A DNA stretch of 64,000 nt from Ignavibacteria bacterium (GCA_041649015.1 JBAZNU010000003.1:1-64000), one strand, 5' to 3'. Positions 26,201-34,765 are shown, counted from the first letter of the stretch. A program made the numbers and translations. Notes: generated by a model not told the origin, from the letters alone.

Positions 26201-26383
26201 TGCCGCTGCAGAAAGCTGAAATACAGCTTCAACTCCCGATAACAGTAGCACAAACAACGTATATATCGATAAGACCGCCACAATGCTAATTACAGCCATG
26301 AAAACCCGTTCTTTCCTGAATACTGAAAATAGAAGATTCTCCAAATACGTTAGTTTCGGCTTTAGTCTCGCTGTGTTATCCAT
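23222..26383 (-). CDS. Large membrane-anchored coiled-coil protein (DUF4175-like)
   Basis: 1053 residues. Three hydrophobic segments near the N-terminus (about 28-55, 65-88 and 160-182) are followed by a periplasmic beta-rich region of about 200-430 (FYLTIEYPEYTKLPEKT, then RVLPDEPPKITIV). From about 435 to 1030 there is an almost continuous Gln/Glu/Lys/Asn-rich coiled coil with Met-Gly-rich patches near 845-890. This matches the layout of the DUF4175 proteins of Bacteroidetes, whose role is not known. No catalytic site is visible. It is divergent from ptsI with a 151-base shared upstream region. Confidence 0.72.
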   Translation of the reverse strand: MDNTARLKPKLTYLENLLFSVFRKERVFMAVISIVAVLSIYTLFVLLLSGVEAVFQLSAAARKVVFFLYIITLLTTITYIILSYVLSVNKNRFDSVKYSLQIGRFLPDIKDKLGNAISICKNTNIGVYSSENLAEVNLEKVYQESKTVDFNVIIDVQKLKKYAAIFFALLLTTIMLIVLVPTLSKAFNRLINYNTEFNNTFLNNTTEEEDGFIKRFYLTIEYPEYTKLPEKTQEENNGDVVCLEGSIINITVESVYNLSYASIMYNGTETPLNISGITATGEFRADKDGEYYILLKNTEGKENLKRKKYSIRVLPDEPPKITIVQPRDANYSLFNEKEIELKTIISDDYGFSKLVLWFRSGNNVSAAGGNFNQIEILIENKDATSLEVSYLWLLNFSSRGMQTEYYMEVTDNSGKSAKSDLRKLTFAKSTEVLKKFESSTREIKSDFQAVLDEIKDLQKNINEIKKTQEENAINEQRKKELQNKVENLQKNLENAQNKIDQTLNDLKQNPNLSEKTLEQFMKLQELFQRINTPEFRDMLRKLQEAMKKSNEEMKRDLDNLKFDEETFKKQLEQVMELMKQIENLQKMGELTQKLDDITKAQEELRKETENADKNNEGKMNTLGDKQKQIQENFNKLKEDMKKLTENMKNTKGEMSPKELEDLLKKMNERKTEDKMKQSSKDLFKQQKELSEKTQEEISKDLEEFNEQMQSSLESAMSNMDTQNKMMDKLKQIKKNLEELSEKEQDIKDETSKLDKSDKEDFNDLAKDQGEIQQELSKNINDLMNATKDGMQVSPELGKELGNSYNKMNKAGKDLMQGEKNSAMSNQGKAKESLDNAAKMLGDMLDKMGKQQGKGSKGDGKMGQLMQKLAEIIGQQQGVNGKMNKMGQDGQVGRDGKGGKEELSQIQKEQLDRLRIEQMEAQKSLEQLNEEFEREQQRSGEKLLGDLKEVEKEMQETVRQLSEYEVDEKLFERQNRILSRMLDARLSQREKDFEQKRESKPGESYSRQSPREVVISGPRTENSLKEELLRLEKESYYEDYEKLILEYNKLIKNR

Positions 26384-26534
26384 ATAAAATTTAAACGCTT
26401 AATAAACTCATAATGTTTCAATAAAATAATACATGTTTCTTCAAACATAAATATATTTAATAAATCCAAGATGTATTTATTTATACTTTGATTTTTTATC
26501 CGTAATTCTTGATTTTATTAGTAATTCAGAACAA

Positions 26535-28274
26535 TTGCATAGAGAAAAAACATATAAAGGAATACCCGCATCACAGGGTATATCAATCGGCAAAGCATAT
26601 TTGTACAAACGCCAGCAGATTAATATTAATACTGCCGTTATTAATCCGTCGGAAGTCGACAGCGAAGTTAATATGCTTAGGAATGCCGTGGAGGTATCAC
26701 TGAAAGAGCTTAACAAAATCTATGCAATTTCCGTTGAAAGAATTGGCGAGAAGAATTCGAAAATATTCGAAGCTCAGCTTGAAATTTTAAAGGACAACAT
26801 TTTCCTGGAAAGCGTTATAAACAGGGTTAGAAAGGAACTCCATTCCGCAGGTTTTGTCTTCAACGACGAAATTGAAAAACTCGTTGCCCTTTTTCTCAAA
26901 TCGGAAAATCAATATATGCACGAACGCTATGCTGATATGATAGACGTGAAAAACCGCGTTATCCGTAATATGAAACGTGATAAGCTTGTTTCCAAAGTTG
27001 AAGAAAACTCTATTATTTTCGCTCATGAACTTTCTCCTGCCGATACAATTCTCTTTAGCAGAAGAAAAGTTATGGGGTATGCTACCGATACAGGCGGTGT
27101 TACTTCTCATGCGGCAATTATCTCGCGTGCCTTGCGTGTTCCCTCTGTAGTTGGCTTGAAAGTTATTTCTAAGCACATTAATTCTGGCGACAGCGTTATT
27201 GTTGACGGCTCTGAAGGCTCGGTTATTGTTAACCCGACTGAAAAAACAATCGAGTTGTATTCGCAAAAACAGAAAGAATATAAATATCACGCTCAATTAC
27301 TCGGTGAACTGACTGTTAAACCGTGTGAAACTACTGATAAAAAGCGGATAGAAATAACTGCCAATATTGAATTTCTTGAAGAAACAGAATTCCTGCGGAA
27401 TTGCGGCAATTGTGGTATCGGTCTCTATCGCACCGAACACTTGTTCATGGAAAAAGGTGATTTTCCCTCTGTTGCTGAACAGATTGAAGATTATACCCAC
27501 ATCTCAAACATTACTTTCCCAAAGAAAGTTACTATACGTACTTATGACCTTGGAGGTGATAAAGTGTTTACGGAAAATCATAAAGAACTGAATCCTTATC
27601 TCGGATGGAGGGGTATTAGAATGTGTCTCGATCGCCCTGAGATTTTTAAATCGCAGCTTGAAGCTATTCTGATTTCATCAACAAAGAAAAATATAAAGAT
27701 AATGCTTCCTATGATTGCTTCTTTGGATGAAGTAAGAAAGACAAAAGAATTGCTTAAAGATGTTAAAAAGTCCCTCGATAAAAAAGGTGTATATTATGAC
27801 AAAAATATTCCTCTCGGCATAATGCTCGAAGTTCCTTCTGCATTCATTCTCGCAGAGGAGCTTGCAACTGAAGTAGATTTCTTCAGCATCGGTACAAACG
27901 ACCTTATTCAATACATTCTCGCAGTGGACAGGGGAAACGAATATATTTCTCATCTTTACCAGCAATTCCATCCGGCGGTTATTCGTGCACTCGATAAAAT
28001 CGTCAAAGGAGCACGGAAGCAAAACCTTAAAGTTAGTATATGCGGAGAGCTTGCCTCCGTTCCTCTCGCAGTACCCGTTCTTGTTGGACTTGGTTTAGAT
28101 GAGCTAAGTGTCCTGCCTTCAATGTTTAACGAAATTAAACAAGTAGTTAGGTTAATTAGCTTTGCTGAATCAAGAGAATTGGTTGATAAATTGCTGAAAC
28201 TGTCCACGGAAGAAGAAATAACAAAGAATATAAATAATTTTTTTGACAGTAAAATCAAACCCCAAATATTATGA
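26535..28274 (+). CDS. ptsI: PTS enzyme I (phosphoenolpyruvate-protein phosphotransferase)
   Basis: 579 residues. It transfers phosphate from PEP to HPr. The active His192 is in GGVTSHAAIIS. The HPr-binding helical region, the PEP TIM barrel (GLYRTEHLFM, FFSIGTNDLIQY) and the catalytic Cys (SICGELAS) are present. The only start in frame that fits the family N-terminus (GIPASQGISIGKA) is TTG at 26535. No HPr or EII gene is in the window, so it may serve a regulatory PTS. It overlaps the isomerase gene by four bases. Confidence 0.95.
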   Translation: MHREKTYKGIPASQGISIGKAYLYKRQQININTAVINPSEVDSEVNMLRNAVEVSLKELNKIYAISVERIGEKNSKIFEAQLEILKDNIFLESVINRVRKELHSAGFVFNDEIEKLVALFLKSENQYMHERYADMIDVKNRVIRNMKRDKLVSKVEENSIIFAHELSPADTILFSRRKVMGYATDTGGVTSHAAIISRALRVPSVVGLKVISKHINSGDSVIVDGSEGSVIVNPTEKTIELYSQKQKEYKYHAQLLGELTVKPCETTDKKRIEITANIEFLEETEFLRNCGNCGIGLYRTEHLFMEKGDFPSVAEQIEDYTHISNITFPKKVTIRTYDLGGDKVFTENHKELNPYLGWRGIRMCLDRPEIFKSQLEAILISSTKKNIKIMLPMIASLDEVRKTKELLKDVKKSLDKKGVYYDKNIPLGIMLEVPSAFILAEELATEVDFFSIGTNDLIQYILAVDRGNEYISHLYQQFHPAVIRALDKIVKGARKQNLKVSICGELASVPLAVPVLVGLGLDELSVLPSMFNEIKQVVRLISFAESRELVDKLLKLSTEEEITKNINNFFDSKIKPQIL

Positions 28275-29329
28275 TTAATAAAAAGATTATTTCTCGTATT
28301 GATAAGCAAAATATGTTTAAAGTACTTTACGATTTCCCCGTTCAGATTTGTAATGCGGTGGATATAGCCGCTAAAGTAAAAACAAATAAGGTTAGTGCTA
28401 GAAATTTGAAAAATGTTATTGTTAATGGTCTCGGTGGCTCTGCTATAGGAGGCGATTTGCTGAGAAGTTTTGTAGCAAATGAAATCAGTGTCCCCGTTTT
28501 TGTGAATAGAAACTATACTCTTCCCCAATTTGCAGGGAAAGATACTCTTGCAATTATATCTTCTTATTCAGGTAATACCGAAGAAACTATTTCGGCATTT
28601 AATGATGCACTCAAAAGGAAATGCAGAATTATCTGTATTTCAAGCGGTGGAGTGGTTGAGAAGCTTGCTAAAAAGCACAAGAAACTTCTTGTGAAAATTC
28701 CCGGCGGTCTGCAGCCCAGATGCGCTCTCGGATATTCTTTCTTTACTCTCCTTGTTTTGTTCACAAAATTGAAATTTATTAAAGATAAATCTGCAGATAT
28801 AAACGAAACCCTGGTTGTACTCGAACAGTCCCTTGATGAATTTTCAAACCTTACATTCGATTCTAACCCGGCACTACAGATTGCTGCTTTACTAAAAGAT
28901 AAACTTCCTGTTATTTATTCCTCGGTAGATGTTCTCGACGTTGTGAATTTACGCTGGCGTGGTCAGATTTCTGAGAATGCAAAAATACTTTCTTACGGAA
29001 ATCTCTATCCCGAAATGAACCATAATGAACTTGTAGGCTGGAAATTGAACAAAGATATCCTTAAAAAAATTAACGTTATATTCCTTGAAGATATTTTTGA
29101 TAATCCACGCATTAAAATGCGTATGAAAATAACCGAAAAGATATTAAAAAAACATGCAGCTAATATTCTTCATCTAAGCAGTGATTGTAAATCTAAACTC
29201 GCTCGTATTTTTGACCTTATTTTTCTTGGTGATTGGGTAAGTTATTATCTCGCAATTCTAAACGGAGTTAACCCGACACCCGTTAACGCTATTTCTTATC
29301 TTAAAAAAGAGCTCGATAAAATTAAATGA
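28271..29329 (+). CDS. Bifunctional phosphoglucose/phosphomannose isomerase (SIS domain)
   Basis: 352 residues. It isomerises glucose-6-P or mannose-6-P to fructose-6-P. Two SIS domains are seen: GLGGSAIGGDLLRSF and SSYSGNTEETI in the first, with the catalytic NHNE-like segment (EMNHNELVGW) in the second. The C-terminus (NPTPVNAISYLKKEL) is characteristic of the bifunctional PGI/PMI family. It starts within the ptsI stop codon (ATGA), so co-translation with enzyme I links PEP use to sugar-phosphate flow. Confidence 0.9.
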   Translation: MINKKIISRIDKQNMFKVLYDFPVQICNAVDIAAKVKTNKVSARNLKNVIVNGLGGSAIGGDLLRSFVANEISVPVFVNRNYTLPQFAGKDTLAIISSYSGNTEETISAFNDALKRKCRIICISSGGVVEKLAKKHKKLLVKIPGGLQPRCALGYSFFTLLVLFTKLKFIKDKSADINETLVVLEQSLDEFSNLTFDSNPALQIAALLKDKLPVIYSSVDVLDVVNLRWRGQISENAKILSYGNLYPEMNHNELVGWKLNKDILKKINVIFLEDIFDNPRIKMRMKITEKILKKHAANILHLSSDCKSKLARIFDLIFLGDWVSYYLAILNGVNPTPVNAISYLKKELDKIK

Positions 29330-29375
29330 ATATGATAGTCTCTTGAATGTTTTAATAGATTTTATTTCTTTATAA

Positions 29376-29402
29376 TTGCATAAAGTATTCATTTTGCATA
29401 AA
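29376..29402. promoter_or_regulatory. Direct repeat TTGCATAAA, 18-bp spacing, upstream of the kinase gene
   Basis: TTGCATAA occurs at 29376-29383 and again at 29394-29401, an 18-base period, 26 bases before the ATG at 29428. A TATAAT (29371-29376) overlaps the first copy. This arrangement suits a repressor site over a promoter. The same TTGCATAA half-site occurs in the hairpin at 18514-18536. The evidence is sequence only. Confidence 0.35.
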
Positions 29403-29427
29403 TTAAGGTTAACTAATATTCCGTAAT

Positions 29428-30879
29428 ATGACTAAAGAGAAAAACAACTATTCTGCTGCTGCTCTTAAAATCACGTTTATTTATCTTTTGTTGAGTATGC
29501 TTTTTGTGGTGTTTATGATTAACTCTTATAAAGATACATTAAGCAATATCGTGCTCGGGATTTCCTTTGCAGTCATTACTTCCGTGGTATTTTATTTCCT
29601 TATAAGTCAGTTCTTAAAGAAAGAAATACAACCGCCCGTTGAAAAACCGGTCAGTGAGATTAATTATAAGGAAAAATATGAGGAAGCACAAAAAGCTCAG
29701 GCGTATTCAGAATTAATGAATAATGCTAAATCCCAGTTTCTCTCAAACATGAGCCAGGAAATTCGGATTCCAATGAGCGGGATTATCGGAATGACAGAAC
29801 TGATGATGCTTTCAAACCTTACTAAAGAGCAAAAAGAGTATCTCGATATTATTAATTATTCCTCTAGCACTCTGCTTGCTATTATTAACGACATCCTCGA
29901 TTTCTCAAGAATCGAAAGCGGACAGTTGAAACTGGAATCCATTGAGTTCTCAATAAATGAACTTATGCAGAAAACTTCCCAGATTCTTGAGTTCGAAGCG
30001 AAAAGGAAAAATGTAGCATTGACCGTTAACATCGACCCTAAAATTAATTATAATATTCACGGCGACCCGCTTCGTATAAATCAGATTCTTATTAATCTTG
30101 CTAAGAATGCTATTAAATACACAGATAAAGGAACCGTTGCTCTTTCCTTAACCGAGATTAAACGGATAAACAACAAAGCCTCGTTGTGCATTACTGTTAA
30201 AGATACAGGGAGAGGCTTTGATGCGGATACAGTGAAAAACTTATTCGGGTCTCTTGACGAATCAGGAAAAACTATTCTTGATAAAAATTTTCGCTATTCA
30301 GGTTACGGATTCGGTGTCCCAATTATTAAACATCTTATTGCTTTAATGGATGGTGAAATGTCCGTTAAAACAATTTTAAATGAAGGTTCTGAAATAGCCG
30401 TTAATCTTCCGTTTGAAATATCCGCAAAGGAGGTTGTTGATTATCAGCAATCAGCACCCACAAAGGATATTCCGGAAAAACAGAAAACAGAAAAACCTAA
30501 AGAAAAGGTAAGTATTCTCGTTGCCGAAGATAATATAGTCAACCAGAGGCTGGTAAAAGAACTTCTTTCGCGGAAAAATTATGACGTTACTATTGTTGAA
30601 AACGGTCTTAAGATTTTCGATGTACTCGAAAAATCAAGGTTTGATTTAATATTAATGGATATTCAAATGCCTATTATGGACGGCTTGGAAGCTACTTCTA
30701 TTATCAGAGAAATTGAAAAAGGTACGGGTAAACACATTCCTATCATCGGGATTACTGCCTATGCTGTTAAAGCTGACAAGGAAAAATGTTTGTCCGCTGG
30801 TATGGATAACTATATGTCAAAACCATTCGTAAAAGAGGAATTTTACAAAATGATTGATTCCTATGTATCCGATAATTAA
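29428..30879 (+). CDS. Hybrid histidine-kinase-like protein lacking the phospho-acceptor His
   Basis: 483 residues. Two membrane helices (12-31 and 40-62), a coiled linker, HisKA-like helices (about 98-165), HATPase (about 205-335) and a receiver (361-478). In the H-box the usual S-H-E-I-R-T-P reads SQEIRIP: Gln110 (codon CAG at 29755-29757) replaces the His. The N-box (NLAKNAIKYTDKG), G1 (DTGRGF) and G2 (GYGFGVP) are intact, as is the receiver (Asp368, Asp411, Lys465). It may act as a phosphatase or a receiver platform. It is 14 bases before ccoI; no response regulator gene is adjacent. Confidence 0.9.
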   Translation: MTKEKNNYSAAALKITFIYLLLSMLFVVFMINSYKDTLSNIVLGISFAVITSVVFYFLISQFLKKEIQPPVEKPVSEINYKEKYEEAQKAQAYSELMNNAKSQFLSNMSQEIRIPMSGIIGMTELMMLSNLTKEQKEYLDIINYSSSTLLAIINDILDFSRIESGQLKLESIEFSINELMQKTSQILEFEAKRKNVALTVNIDPKINYNIHGDPLRINQILINLAKNAIKYTDKGTVALSLTEIKRINNKASLCITVKDTGRGFDADTVKNLFGSLDESGKTILDKNFRYSGYGFGVPIIKHLIALMDGEMSVKTILNEGSEIAVNLPFEISAKEVVDYQQSAPTKDIPEKQKTEKPKEKVSILVAEDNIVNQRLVKELLSRKNYDVTIVENGLKIFDVLEKSRFDLILMDIQMPIMDGLEATSIIREIEKGTGKHIPIIGITAYAVKADKEKCLSAGMDNYMSKPFVKEEFYKMIDSYVSDN

Positions 30880-30893
30880 ACACTTCTGATTCT

Positions 30894-33317
30894 ATGAGCT
30901 CTGACTCTGTAAATGCAGGAAAAGATATTCTCTGTTTCCACTGTGGTGATATTTGTAAGGACGATTCAATCAATATCGACGACAAGAAATTCTGTTGCCG
31001 CAGCTGTAAGCTCGTGTACGAAATTCTGCAGGAAAATAACCTCTGCAAGTATTATGATTTGGAAAATCAACCTGGTAACTCACCTTCCGTCAGAAGTAAT
31101 ATAAAATATGAGTATCTCGACGATGAAATTACGAAGAAGCAAATGCTCGATTTCAGCGACGGTAAAATTAGTACTGCAACTTTCTTTATTCCTCAGATGC
31201 ACTGCAGTTCGTGTATATGGCTGCTCGAAAACCTTTATAAACTCGATAGCGGGATCACTCATTCTCAGGTGAATTTTCCTCAGAAGAAACTTGTATTCAA
31301 ATTTCTTGAAGAAAAAACCTCTATCAGAAAAATTGCCGAACTACTCGATTCTCTTGGCTATGAGCCGCTTATTAACCTCGATGCAACGGAAAGAAAATCA
31401 AAACAAAAACATATTAAAAGCCTTTATTACAAAGTCGGTGTTGCAGGGTTTTGTTTCGGGAATATTATGCTTCTTAGTTTTCCGGAATATCTCGGACTTG
31501 AAAAGTTAACCGATCCGGAGTTTCATAAATTGTTCGGATATTTAAATCTGTTTCTCTCTTTGCCTGTTTTCTTCTATTCAAGCTCGGAGTATTATTTGTC
31601 AGCGTATAAAGGTCTGAAAAATAAAATTATTAATATCGATTTCCCTCTGTTCCTCGGTATTTTTACTGTTTTCATAAGAAGTGTTTTTGAAATAGTAACT
31701 CAGTCAGGCGCAGGGTACATGGATTCCATGTCCGGTCTTGTTTTCTTTCTTCTCATTGGAAAAATATTCCAAAGCAAAACTTATGAGGCTATGAGTTTTG
31801 AAAGATCTTATAAATCATATTTTCCTCTTTCTGTAACTGTTATTAAATCTGTAAACCACAAAACTATTCCTCTCGCTAATCTCAAAGTGGGGGATAGAAT
31901 TTATGTTAGAAATAACGAGGTCATTCCTGCCGACTCCATTCTGTTCAGGGGAGAGGGCAATATTGATTACAGCTTCGTTACTGGAGAGTCTCTTCCGGTT
32001 CAAAAGGTTCTTGGAGAAATTATTTATGCCGGAGGCAGGCAAATTGGCAGTGCAGTTGAACTCGAAGTCTTGAAAGAGGTCTCTCAAAGCTACCTGACCC
32101 AGCTGTGGAATAGTGATGCTTTCACGAGGGTTAAAGATAGCAGGCTCGTTAGTTTCTCCAATGCTATTAGTAAATATTTTACTCTTGCCGTTCTGACTCT
32201 GGCATTTGCATCCGCTGCGTATTGGATGCCCGTTAGCTTTGACATGGCGGTCAATGTATTTACAGCAATCCTCATCGTGGCGTGTCCATGTGCTCTTGCT
32301 CTTGCAATTCCGTTTGCTTATGGAAATGTTATGAGAATTTTCGGGCGGAATAAATTCTATATTAAAAATACAAACGTAATAGAAAAACTTTCAAAAATTA
32401 CATCTGTAGTTTTTGATAAGACAGGTACTTTAACTCAAAGCACAAAATCTGAGATAGTTTTCATTGGCTCTCAACTTGATTATAATCAGTTAATTCTTGT
32501 TAAATCTTTATCTACTCAGTCAACTCATCCGCTAAGCCGGAAAATTTTTGAGTTCTTATCAGATTTTGAAATAATTGAGGTTAAAGAGTATAAGGAATTT
32601 ACAGGCGCTGGAATTGTCGGAACACTCGGCAATCATGTTGTTAAACTCGGTTCCGAAAGTTTTGTTAATGATGTTCAACCTCTTTCCCGAATGACTGGCG
32701 AAGTAAACTCATCAAAAGTATTCTTAAGCATCGACAATGATTATCTCGGTTATTTCAGCATCAGTAATGCATACAGACAGGGTTTATCGGAATTGATAAA
32801 TAATCTTGAAAAAGATTATGAACTTCATTTGCTTTCTGGCGACAACGAAAGCGAAAGAAGCTTTCTGAAGTCTTTCTTTAAAGACCCTTTGCATATGCAT
32901 TTTCACCAGTCACCTGAAAACAAACTTAAATACATTAAAGCTTTGCAGAATGAGGGACAGGAAGTCCTGATGATTGGCGATGGACTTAATGATGCCGGTG
33001 CACTCAAACAAAGCAGCGTGGGTATTTCAATTTCCGAAGATGTTACTAATTTCTCCCCTGCCTGCGATGGTATTTTGAACTCCTCCGAGCTTTCAAAAAT
33101 TTCTGATTTGCTGCGTTTCTCAAAGGACAGCGTTAAGGTAATCATCGTTAGCTTTGCCCTTTCGTTTTTGTACAATATCGTTGCTCTTTTTTTTGCTGTT
33201 GAGGGACTTTTGAAGCCGATTATTGCGGCAATCTTAATGCCTGTAAGTTCAATCTCAGTTGTTGTACTTTGTGTGGTAGCAACAAACTATCTGTCTAAAA
33301 AACGTAATCTTAAATAA
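30894..33317 (+). CDS. ccoI: Copper-type P1B ATPase for cbb3 oxidase assembly
   Basis: 807 residues. It pumps copper out of the cytoplasm, usually for cbb3-type oxidase assembly (CcoI/FixI). The N-terminal Cys-rich segment (CFHCGD, CCRSCK at about 14-46) and the CSSC metal-binding domain near 103 are typical. The membrane core has VACPCALALAIP, and the soluble part has VFDKTGTLT, THPLSRK and IGDGLNDAGAL. The next gene, ccoS, overlaps by one base (TAATG), which supports the CcoI identity. No ccoNOP genes are in the window. Confidence 0.93.
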   Translation: MSSDSVNAGKDILCFHCGDICKDDSINIDDKKFCCRSCKLVYEILQENNLCKYYDLENQPGNSPSVRSNIKYEYLDDEITKKQMLDFSDGKISTATFFIPQMHCSSCIWLLENLYKLDSGITHSQVNFPQKKLVFKFLEEKTSIRKIAELLDSLGYEPLINLDATERKSKQKHIKSLYYKVGVAGFCFGNIMLLSFPEYLGLEKLTDPEFHKLFGYLNLFLSLPVFFYSSSEYYLSAYKGLKNKIINIDFPLFLGIFTVFIRSVFEIVTQSGAGYMDSMSGLVFFLLIGKIFQSKTYEAMSFERSYKSYFPLSVTVIKSVNHKTIPLANLKVGDRIYVRNNEVIPADSILFRGEGNIDYSFVTGESLPVQKVLGEIIYAGGRQIGSAVELEVLKEVSQSYLTQLWNSDAFTRVKDSRLVSFSNAISKYFTLAVLTLAFASAAYWMPVSFDMAVNVFTAILIVACPCALALAIPFAYGNVMRIFGRNKFYIKNTNVIEKLSKITSVVFDKTGTLTQSTKSEIVFIGSQLDYNQLILVKSLSTQSTHPLSRKIFEFLSDFEIIEVKEYKEFTGAGIVGTLGNHVVKLGSESFVNDVQPLSRMTGEVNSSKVFLSIDNDYLGYFSISNAYRQGLSELINNLEKDYELHLLSGDNESERSFLKSFFKDPLHMHFHQSPENKLKYIKALQNEGQEVLMIGDGLNDAGALKQSSVGISISEDVTNFSPACDGILNSSELSKISDLLRFSKDSVKVIIVSFALSFLYNIVALFFAVEGLLKPIIAAILMPVSSISVVVLCVVATNYLSKKRNLK

Positions 33318-33481
33318 TGTCTGTCATTGTTGTCTTAATTGGAGTAAGCGTTCTCGTCGCACTTGGATTCTTGGCGGCTTTCCTGTGGGCTGTGAAGTCT
33401 GGTCAGTATGACGATAAATATACCCCGTCCGTTAGAATGCTGTTCGACGATAACGACAAAAAAGAAGAAAATAACAACTAG
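33317..33481 (+). CDS. ccoS: cbb3-type cytochrome oxidase assembly protein CcoS
   Basis: 54 residues. One N-terminal membrane helix (about 3-27) is followed by WAVKSGQYDD, the conserved CcoS signature, and an acidic Lys/Asn tail. The family is a small assembly factor for the cbb3 oxidase, needed for cofactor insertion. The ATG overlaps the ccoI stop by one base, so translation is coupled. It is short and easily missed, but the signature plus position make it convincing. Confidence 0.9.
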   Translation: MSVIVVLIGVSVLVALGFLAAFLWAVKSGQYDDKYTPSVRMLFDDNDKKEENNN

Positions 33482-33508
33482 TTCTTTTAATATTTAAATA
33501 TCACGATT

Positions 33509-34714
33509 ATGAAAAAATTTGACCCCAGTGTTGCCATTCATGATTATCTTGTGTTTGGCGAATTTGGTGACGTGAATCCGTCAATAACTGATTCTTCAAC
33601 TTTTACGTTTCTTTCTACCGATAAAATGTCAGAGATTTTTGAACATGAGATAGAGGGATGCTTCCTCTATTCGCGTCATTGGAATCCGATTAATAAATAT
33701 CTTTCCGATACTCTGGCAAGGTTCGAAGATACTGAGTCTGCACAGGTTACTGCCTCTGGTATGGGCGCAATCAACTGTGCCATTATGCAGCTATGTAATG
33801 CTGGTGACGAAATTATTTCTAGCCATACTATCTATGGCGGTACTTATGCTTTATTTAAAAACTTCCTTCCGAAGTTTAATATTAAAGTTAAATTCGTTGA
33901 CATCACAAACCTTGCACAAGTTAAACGTGCGGTAACTAAGAAAACTAAAGTTATCTATTGCGAAACCATCAGTAATCCGCTCCTTGAAATTGCCGATATA
34001 CCTAAGCTTTCTAAAATTGCTAAATCAGCAAAAGCTAAGCTAGTTGTCGATAATACTTTCTCGCCTATGATTGTATCTCCCGTAAGGCTTGGTGCCGATG
34101 TAGTGATTCATAGCATGACCAAATATATTAACGGTACAAGCGATTGCGTCGCAGGATGTATTTGCTCTTCTCATGATTTTATTTCAAAACTGAACGATGT
34201 CAACAGCGGTGCTTCGATGCTTCTCGGTACCGTACTCGATAGCACCCGCGCCGCAAGCATTCTCAAGAATCTTCATTCTTTGCATCTTCGACTTCAAAAA
34301 CATAGCGGGAATGCAATGTACATGGCAACTCAGTTTAAAAAACTCGGCATTAAAACTTATTATCCGGGCTTCAAAAACCACAAAGGTCATAACACCTTAT
34401 TATCAATGATGAACAAAGGATTTGGCTTCGGTGGTATTGTTGCTATAGACCTCCTCGATGAAGTTAAAGCAAACAATCTTATGGAAATGATGCAGCTCGA
34501 AAAAGTTGGCTACCTTGCAGTATCACTCGGCTATTTCAAAACTCTATTCAGCTCGCCAAGCCATAGCACTTCATCAGAAATACCCGAAGACGAGCAGAAA
34601 AAAATTGGTCTCGGTAAAGGTCTAATCAGATTCTCTTTCGGTCTCGATAATAATATACCGGAAACCTTCGACAGAATTAAGAAGTGCATGAAAAAACTAA
34701 ACATTATTAAATAA
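33509..34714 (+). CDS. Cys/Met-metabolism PLP-dependent enzyme (methionine gamma-lyase-like)
   Basis: 401 residues. The Schiff-base Lys205 is in HSMTKYINGTSD and the phosphate-binding segment is SGMGAIN. The adjacent-subunit Tyr54/Arg56 occur in YSRHWNP and the stacking Tyr109 in TIYGGTY. The family includes methionine gamma-lyase, cystathionine gamma-lyase/synthase and O-acetylhomoserine sulfhydrylase. The first residues (about 1-40) lack the usual TRAIH-type start and the active-site Cys of classical methionine gamma-lyase is not evident, so the reaction is uncertain. It starts 27 bases after ccoS and ends in a long hairpin. Confidence 0.85.
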   Translation: MKKFDPSVAIHDYLVFGEFGDVNPSITDSSTFTFLSTDKMSEIFEHEIEGCFLYSRHWNPINKYLSDTLARFEDTESAQVTASGMGAINCAIMQLCNAGDEIISSHTIYGGTYALFKNFLPKFNIKVKFVDITNLAQVKRAVTKKTKVIYCETISNPLLEIADIPKLSKIAKSAKAKLVVDNTFSPMIVSPVRLGADVVIHSMTKYINGTSDCVAGCICSSHDFISKLNDVNSGASMLLGTVLDSTRAASILKNLHSLHLRLQKHSGNAMYMATQFKKLGIKTYYPGFKNHKGHNTLLSMMNKGFGFGGIVAIDLLDEVKANNLMEMMQLEKVGYLAVSLGYFKTLFSSPSHSTSSEIPEDEQKKIGLGKGLIRFSFGLDNNIPETFDRIKKCMKKLNIIK

Positions 34715-34735
34715 TTATATATAAACATGTTATTT

Positions 34736-34765
34736 CTCCTTCCCAAGTTTTTGCTTGGGAAGGAG
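34736..34765. terminator. Long perfect hairpin between convergent genes (terminator-like, no T-run)
   Basis: CTCCTTCCCAAG (34736-34747), TTTTTG loop, CTTGGGAAGGAG (34754-34765). The 12-bp arms are perfect and GC-containing. It lies between the PLP-enzyme stop and the lhgO stop. Neither side is followed by a T-run, so it is not a textbook intrinsic terminator. It may stop transcription with Rho or protect the mRNA 3' end. The GGAGG inside it belongs to the stem and is not a ribosome-binding site for any gene. Confidence 0.55.
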
